DNA from: Crithidia fasciculata | Lineage: Eukaryota; Euglenozoa; Kinetoplastea; Trypanosomatida; Trypanosomatidae | Direction: 5' to 3' | Length of the DNA stretch: 64,000 bases | NCBI GenBank assembly: GCA_000331325.2 | Contig: CM003430.1 | Coordinates: forward strand, 1,101,501 to 1,165,500 | The notes under the pieces: generated by a model | Told to the model about the DNA's origin: nothing | What the model saw: the letters and a program-made list of their open reading frames with translations, nothing else | The model's database searches: none | Made by a program: the position numbers and the translations under genes | Shown: positions 59,819-64,000 of the stretch, in pieces | Position numbering within the stretch: the first letter of the stretch is position 1 | Layout: the number at the start of each line of letters is the position of its first letter

Positions 59819-60988
59819 TTAAACAGAGAAGCTGACACTGCCCGAGCGTGTATGCCGCGAGCGCGACAAGGTGGACCCTAAGTTGCTTGGCACCGACCGC
59901 TTGCGCGTCAGCTGCGGCACGTTCGGCTCCTGGTCGATGCCGGGGGTAGCAATAGGTGACACGTCCGACAGCGGCTCCGAGGCGGGCTGCGGTGGAGGCA
60001 CCTGTGGCTGCGCTGGCGGCGGAGCTGATGCAAATGCAGGTTGAGGTGCTGGCGCAGGTACGGGTGCAGGTGCTGGCACAGGCGCAGGTGCAGTTGCTGG
60101 GGCTGGTGCAGGTGTAAGTGCTGGTGCAACTGCAGGTGGCGGTGCTGAGAGGAACGCGGTTGCGGATGCGTGAACAGGTGCGTGTGCCACATGGCGGATC
60201 GGGGGCAGCGGAGGTGTCACGCCCGGCGAGAAGTTCATCACCGCGTTGTTCATGCTGGGTGTCGGACTCGCCATGCGGGGGAGTTCGGCCTCTGAGTTGA
60301 CGCTGGCGCTGTCAGTAAACATCTCCTCCTCCTCGTCGGAGTCGTAGTCGGAATTGTTATTTGCCGCAGCGGCGGCATTGATGTCCAGCAGTGAGCGCCG
60401 TGGTGCCGAGGGATCGACGGCTGCCTCGTGGAAGGAGCGCTCGCTTGTTAGCGAGCTGAGAGACTCGCTCGACGGGCTCTTGCTCCGTCCCCCAGGTGAC
60501 TCGCGCGGCGTGAGCACGACCACCTCGCGCGGCTTTGCGGCGAAGCAGCACTGCTCCTTGCTCTTCATCTTGCACAGCACGATGCCGAGGATGAGCGCGA
60601 TGACGGCGACGATCGCGACGGAGATGCCCGTCCACTGGGCAATCTTGGGTGCCTGCGTCGTGATCGGGTTTGGTATGCGACTAGACGTCGTCGTGGTGAC
60701 AGTATCTGCCAGCGGCTCCGCCTCCGCAGCGAGGTTCTCAGCGAAGGCTCTGAACAAGTCTAGTTGCGTCTCGTGCTGTTTTGCTTCGTGGAGCATCGGG
60801 AGACGCAAAGCTTCGGTCTCGAAATCGCCAATTCCGAGAGAGGCAGGCGGTCTGTTCCACTCGACTGATGCGCCATCCCCCAGTGCAACGTGGCAGCACA
60901 GAATAACGGATACAACGATGCCGACCAACACCAGCAGCAGCTGCGAGAGCCTGCTCCTCACGGCAGTGCCGCGCATCAGCGGTGCCAT
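59819..60988 (-). CDS. Type I membrane protein (family member C)
   Basis: A 389-residue protein. Signal peptide LLLVLVGIVVSVILCCHVALG; a short ectodomain (about 38-117) without cysteines, ending in a small Thr/Pro stalk (TVTTTTSSRIPNPITT). One membrane helix (119-139) starts QWTGISVAIVAVI and is followed by KEQCCFAAKP, almost identical to the CCFAAG of member A. The tail of 250 residues has an acidic YDSDEEEE patch, a Pro-Ala repeat and a basic end, TLSRSRHTRSGSVSFSV. The helix start, CCFAA and SR...SVSF end tie it to members A and B. No enzymatic domain. It is first of the three in the direction of transcription. A T9 run and AG near 61018-61017 are the likely acceptor. Confidence 0.82.
   Translation of the reverse strand: MAPLMRGTAVRSRLSQLLLVLVGIVVSVILCCHVALGDGASVEWNRPPASLGIGDFETEALRLPMLHEAKQHETQLDLFRAFAENLAAEAEPLADTVTTTTSSRIPNPITTQAPKIAQWTGISVAIVAVIALILGIVLCKMKSKEQCCFAAKPREVVVLTPRESPGGRSKSPSSESLSSLTSERSFHEAAVDPSAPRRSLLDINAAAAANNNSDYDSDEEEEMFTDSASVNSEAELPRMASPTPSMNNAVMNFSPGVTPPLPPIRHVAHAPVHASATAFLSAPPPAVAPALTPAPAPATAPAPVPAPAPVPAPAPQPAFASAPPPAQPQVPPPQPASEPLSDVSPIATPGIDQEPNVPQLTRKRSVPSNLGSTLSRSRHTRSGSVSFSV
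60031..60147 (-). repeat. Pro-Ala codon repeat in the cytoplasmic tail of member C
   Basis: Imperfect tandem units coding PAP-A/V, about 35 codons. It would form an extended rigid spacer between the membrane and the C-terminal motif. Confidence 0.85.
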
Positions 60989-62070
60989 CGCTGCCGGCAG
61001 CGAACGCAGAGGATCACTCGATCAAACAAATCCAAAAAAAAATAGTAATGAAAATAATAAGGAGTCAGTGCACGTCACGGAGATAGCGGAAAGACAGTTG
61101 AAAAACAAGCGGATGAAAAGTGTTGCTCTCCGACGCCAGTGAACAGAAGACGAAGAAGACAGAGAGTAGTAAAACAAGAGAAAACAGGAAAGATTTCGCT
61201 GCTACAGCAAGACAAACAACATACGGTGCGATGCCCTAAATTGTTTGCCAGATAAGAAAAAGTGTTCCACCGTGCGGGAGAGAAGTGACAAACCAAAAAA
61301 AAAAAGGGATGAAGAGAGAAAACGTGGAATAGAAGACGGAGAAGCAGACAAGAATAAAGTTGGAGAAAAGACAAAAAAAGAAACCTATTCAGGATGACAG
61401 CTAAAAGAAGCAAGTAAGACGGCGATGCTCAAAGCTAAAAAAATGTGCAGTAGTCACTCGGCACAAAACGAGAGAAAGAGAAAGGCAAAGCAGATGAAAA
61501 GGAAAAACAAGAAAAGGGAAGTCAAGATAAGAGACGGGAGGGCGGCTGTGCACAGAGGGCCTGCTTTTTTTTTTTTTTGCTGTTGTTGTTAGGTATTTAA
61601 AAAAAAAAAAAGGAGAAAAGAAACGAGAAGTAGAGCGAGGCACTGAGGCAACCAACACGCAAACTTACACTTAAAGTCGGCAGCCAAGAGCGTACGACAA
61701 AATACGTAAAAAGGTTGTCGAACTTAACGCTGCTTCTGGGCAGTGTTAAACCAAATTCGTGTGAACCTTTTCTTCGTTAAGCGGAGATGGAAAAAACTCC
61801 GGTAGGGAAAAAAAAAACGGGAAATCTTAATATGCTTGAGCCTACCCGTCGACTGCGGGAGCTACACTGGCACGAAGGATAGGAGAGGGCACGTAGACGC
61901 TAAGCAATCACGTGGGAGGACCAACAAACCTCGGTGATTTGCCGCGACGGAGATGAAAACAAGGAGAGAAAAAATAGATACACGTGAGTAACCTCTGTAA
62001 GTTGCGCGGGAAGTAGAGGGGACTGAGAGAAGGATGAGGGAAGGAAAACAGAAGGAGATTGATACGCGAT

Positions 62071-62116
<46 letters not shown>

Positions 62117-62965
62117 GAAGCGTGCAACACAGCATGTCTAGCAGCGCAAAACAGCACAAAGCCGTCAAGCGGCGCTTCTCGTTGGAAGTTGGAGAATAAT
62201 AACCGTAGCGTCGTCCCCATTCCACAAGGAAATAGCACCTTGTAAAGTACTTTATTGCATCGCGCAGACACTGAGTTGTGCTGTGACGAGTGAAACGAGT
62301 TGTTTTTCTCAATGGTGAGGCTCGGCTAAGTCTCTTTCCCTAGCGTTGCGACGAAGGTAGCCAAAATACGGGCACTTCTTTGCGTGTTTCACCGCCCTCC
62401 TTGCTTTTGGTCGATCCACGCGACACAACAGCGTTGGCAGACAAGCGTGGTTGGTGAGTGCATGTCAGATACACCACTGTTCTCTTCGTCTTCTAGCGAG
62501 TCTCACCACACTGAGAACGATTTAATAGCCTTTTTTTATCTTTGTTTCCGGCGGTGTAAACACGTTTAGCACGGGCGGCCGTGCGTACCTACGAACTACT
62601 ACTACACTAAAGATCGGGGGACATAAAACTTGGAGAGGGGAGCAAATAGAAATAAAAAAAAGAGGAGTCGGCAAGAAGACGCGCAATAGACAACAATAGG
62701 AATTCCGCCTTTGAAGCTCCGACCACGTCTTCACCGTATCAAGGGAGATAGGTGTGCCACGCCAACCATCGCCGTCTGCTCAAAGTGAAAGCTGTAGTGA
62801 ACACCTTCTCCAACTTGATCTTCCGCATTCCTCCCTCCGCGTTTTCTCCCACATCTTCACGGACAATTAAAGAAGAGAAAAATAGAAGCGCTGCGCAACG
62901 TTCACCTTCACGGAGCTTTTCCTCCGCTTTCAGCCACACTCACTTCTTTTTTCTTTTCTTTTCTT
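60989..62965. other. Spacer between the small membrane-protein gene and member C
   Basis: Contains the probable member C acceptor (about 61017), T15 and A12 runs near 61566-61611, and the (GA)n tract at 62074-62113. The 200 bases before 62965 are purine-rich in the transcript. No gene. Confidence 0.6.
62074..62113. repeat. (GA)20 dinucleotide microsatellite
   Basis: The longest GA repeat in the window, about 40 bases; a CU tract in the transcript. Confidence 0.9.
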
Positions 62966-63469
62966 TTAAGCGTACAACTGCTTCTGGCTCTGCGGGAGCG
63001 TGGCCTGGATGTTGACCGGGAGGTACTCCTCGATCTTACCCGTCTCCACGAGGCGGCGCGCCTGCTCACCGAAGACGGTGTTCTGGCGCACGTAGGCGCG
63101 CAGGCGGCGGCGCTCCTGAACGTGCTCGCTGACGGCGAAGAAGGCGAAGGTGGGGACGCCGACCACGAGGAGGCGGCCGTAGCCCTGCGGGGTGTAGCGC
63201 CAGCGCGTCGTCATGAGCTCCGTGACGGCCTCCTTGATCTTCACATCAACGCCGATGTCGAAGAAGTGCGGGGCACCGAACTGGCGGCGGATCGTCGCCG
63301 AACCGGCCGTGTACAGGGTGAGACCACCCGCCACCGCACCAGCCGTCACGAGGTTCGTGCGGCGCCACCACTGACGGTTCTTCTCGATCTGCCAGTCGCT
63401 CTCCGTCTGGAACTTGCGCCAGCGGAGCATCCAGTCGTCCAGGTACTGCAGGGTGAGCTCTACCTTCAT
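62966..63469 (-). CDS. Small two-helix, probably mitochondrial, membrane protein
   Basis: A 167-residue protein that I do not recognise by family. It begins MKVELTLQYLDDWMLRWRKFQTESDW, an amphipathic Trp-rich segment, then has a hydrophobic helix (TNLVTAGAVAGGLTLYTAGSA, about 38-58) and a second (YGRLLVVGVPTFAFFAVSEHV, about 95-115). The C-terminus is basic and hydrophilic, with RRRLRAYVRQNTVFGEQ and EEYLPVNIQATLP. The small size, high Arg/Trp content and two helices resemble lineage-specific subunits of trypanosomatid respiratory complexes, but no named subunit can be assigned. The start at 63469 is fixed by a strong acceptor at 63489; the longer frame to 63547 reads through it. Confidence 0.82.
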   Translation of the reverse strand: MKVELTLQYLDDWMLRWRKFQTESDWQIEKNRQWWRRTNLVTAGAVAGGLTLYTAGSATIRRQFGAPHFFDIGVDVKIKEAVTELMTTRWRYTPQGYGRLLVVGVPTFAFFAVSEHVQERRRLRAYVRQNTVFGEQARRLVETGKIEEYLPVNIQATLPQSQKQLYA

Positions 63470-64000
63470 GATTGCACGGTCCGGGTTTCTGAGAGAATAA
63501 AAAAATAGACTCAGATGAAAGGAAAAGGGAGAAAGCGACGACGACAACTGTCGATGAAGAAGCCAACGATACTCTTAGGACTATGAAGGCGTGATGCCAA
63601 GGAGAGAGGATACTTGACAAACAAGAGAGAGAGGGAGATAGAAGGAAGATGACAACTTCAAGAATCCACGCGTGATGCCACACGATTGGCGCGTCGCTGC
63701 ATTAATTGGTGAATGCCAACGCTCGCTGCACAAAAACGGATGGGATTTGTAAGCTTTCACATCGCATAATTTTTTTGCAGTTCAAGGGGAATAATCGATT
63801 ACCTTTTTTATTTCCTTTTTCCCCATTTCAAATCGATCGCCAAATTTAAGAATGTGCACACAGCAAATTGGAGTCGTAGCGCTTTGTGAGTCATTGACCA
63901 GCAGCAGAACAAGAGACCTAAAAATCTAAGAGTCACAGTGAAAAAAAAAGGCGTGGGACTGCGTGTACGTGACGTGTTATAACGACAGCAAGGAGGAAGG
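63470..64000. other. Upstream flank of the last gene
   Basis: Contains the acceptor of the 63469 gene and pyrimidine-rich (minus) sequence. The remainder to 64000 shows no gene; the next one upstream must start outside the window or be short. Confidence 0.55.
63489..63511 (-). promoter_or_regulatory. Predicted spliced-leader acceptor of the 63469 gene
   Basis: Minus-strand CTATTTTTTTATTCTCTCAG (AG at 63490-63489), ATG 20 bases on. Confidence 0.8.

Noticed and set aside
1-64000. tRNA genes, rRNA, CRISPR arrays, virus-like elements
   Set aside because: I looked for T-arm GGTTCGA-type boxes, repeat-spacer patterns and polymerase or capsid motifs on both strands and saw none. A covariance-model and profile search would be needed to exclude divergent copies.

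Overview
The window looks like nuclear DNA of a trypanosomatid flagellate (kinetoplastid), probably one with GC-rich genes as in the Leishmania/Leptomonas/Crithidia side of the family. I did not fix the genus. The reasons are: every convincing gene is on the minus strand; genes have no introns; coding DNA is GC-rich while spacers are AT-rich, low-complexity DNA; and many starts lie just downstream of a minus-strand pyrimidine tract followed by AG, the pattern of spliced-leader trans-splicing acceptors. The whole window reads as one stretch of a polycistronic unit transcribed from 64000 towards 1. No rRNA, tRNA, CRISPR array, transposon or virus-like element was recognised.

Layout in window order (transcription runs the other way). 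1-7776: a giant right-handed beta-helix protein, split into two frames at 3656-3660. 9416-11255: a dithiol glutaredoxin and a leucine-rich-repeat protein. 12148-14877: a MATE-family transporter. 16417-17445: a mitochondrial calcium uniporter family subunit. 18255-22311: a degenerate protein-kinase-like gene, also split between two frames. 24860-25465: Rab1. 26543-30239: four tandem small dimeric alpha/beta-barrel ('stress-responsive A/B barrel') proteins. 31572-34347: complex I PSST/NDUFS7 and a cytochrome-b5-reductase-like flavoprotein. 35107-36372: a ubiquilin/Dsk2-like protein. 36897-38279: an unrecognised protein. 40995-42410: an RRM-like protein with a polyQ tail. 44578-47592: an LRR plus cNMP-binding-like protein.

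52045-60988 holds the most interesting region: three type I membrane proteins in a row, separated by unusually long spacers (about 2.8 and 3.4 kb). Their ectodomains are unrelated in sequence; one looks like a C-type lectin fold on a threonine-rich stalk. All three share a Trp-Gly transmembrane segment, a juxtamembrane Cys-Cys-Phe cluster, and a serine-rich tail ending in an SR...(V/M)(S/T)F motif. This looks like a surface-receptor family with exchangeable ectodomains and a common cytoplasmic end. 62966-63469 encodes a small two-helix, probably mitochondrial, membrane protein.

The genes do not form a pathway, as expected for trypanosomatid polycistrons. Several (uniporter, NDUFS7, probably the b5 reductase and the small membrane protein) point to the mitochondrion. 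Control is expected mainly through UTRs, so I describe the long pyrimidine-rich spacers, their repeats and the acceptor sites. Two genes have frame breaks next to G-rich runs, so assembly indels must be excluded before biology is inferred.
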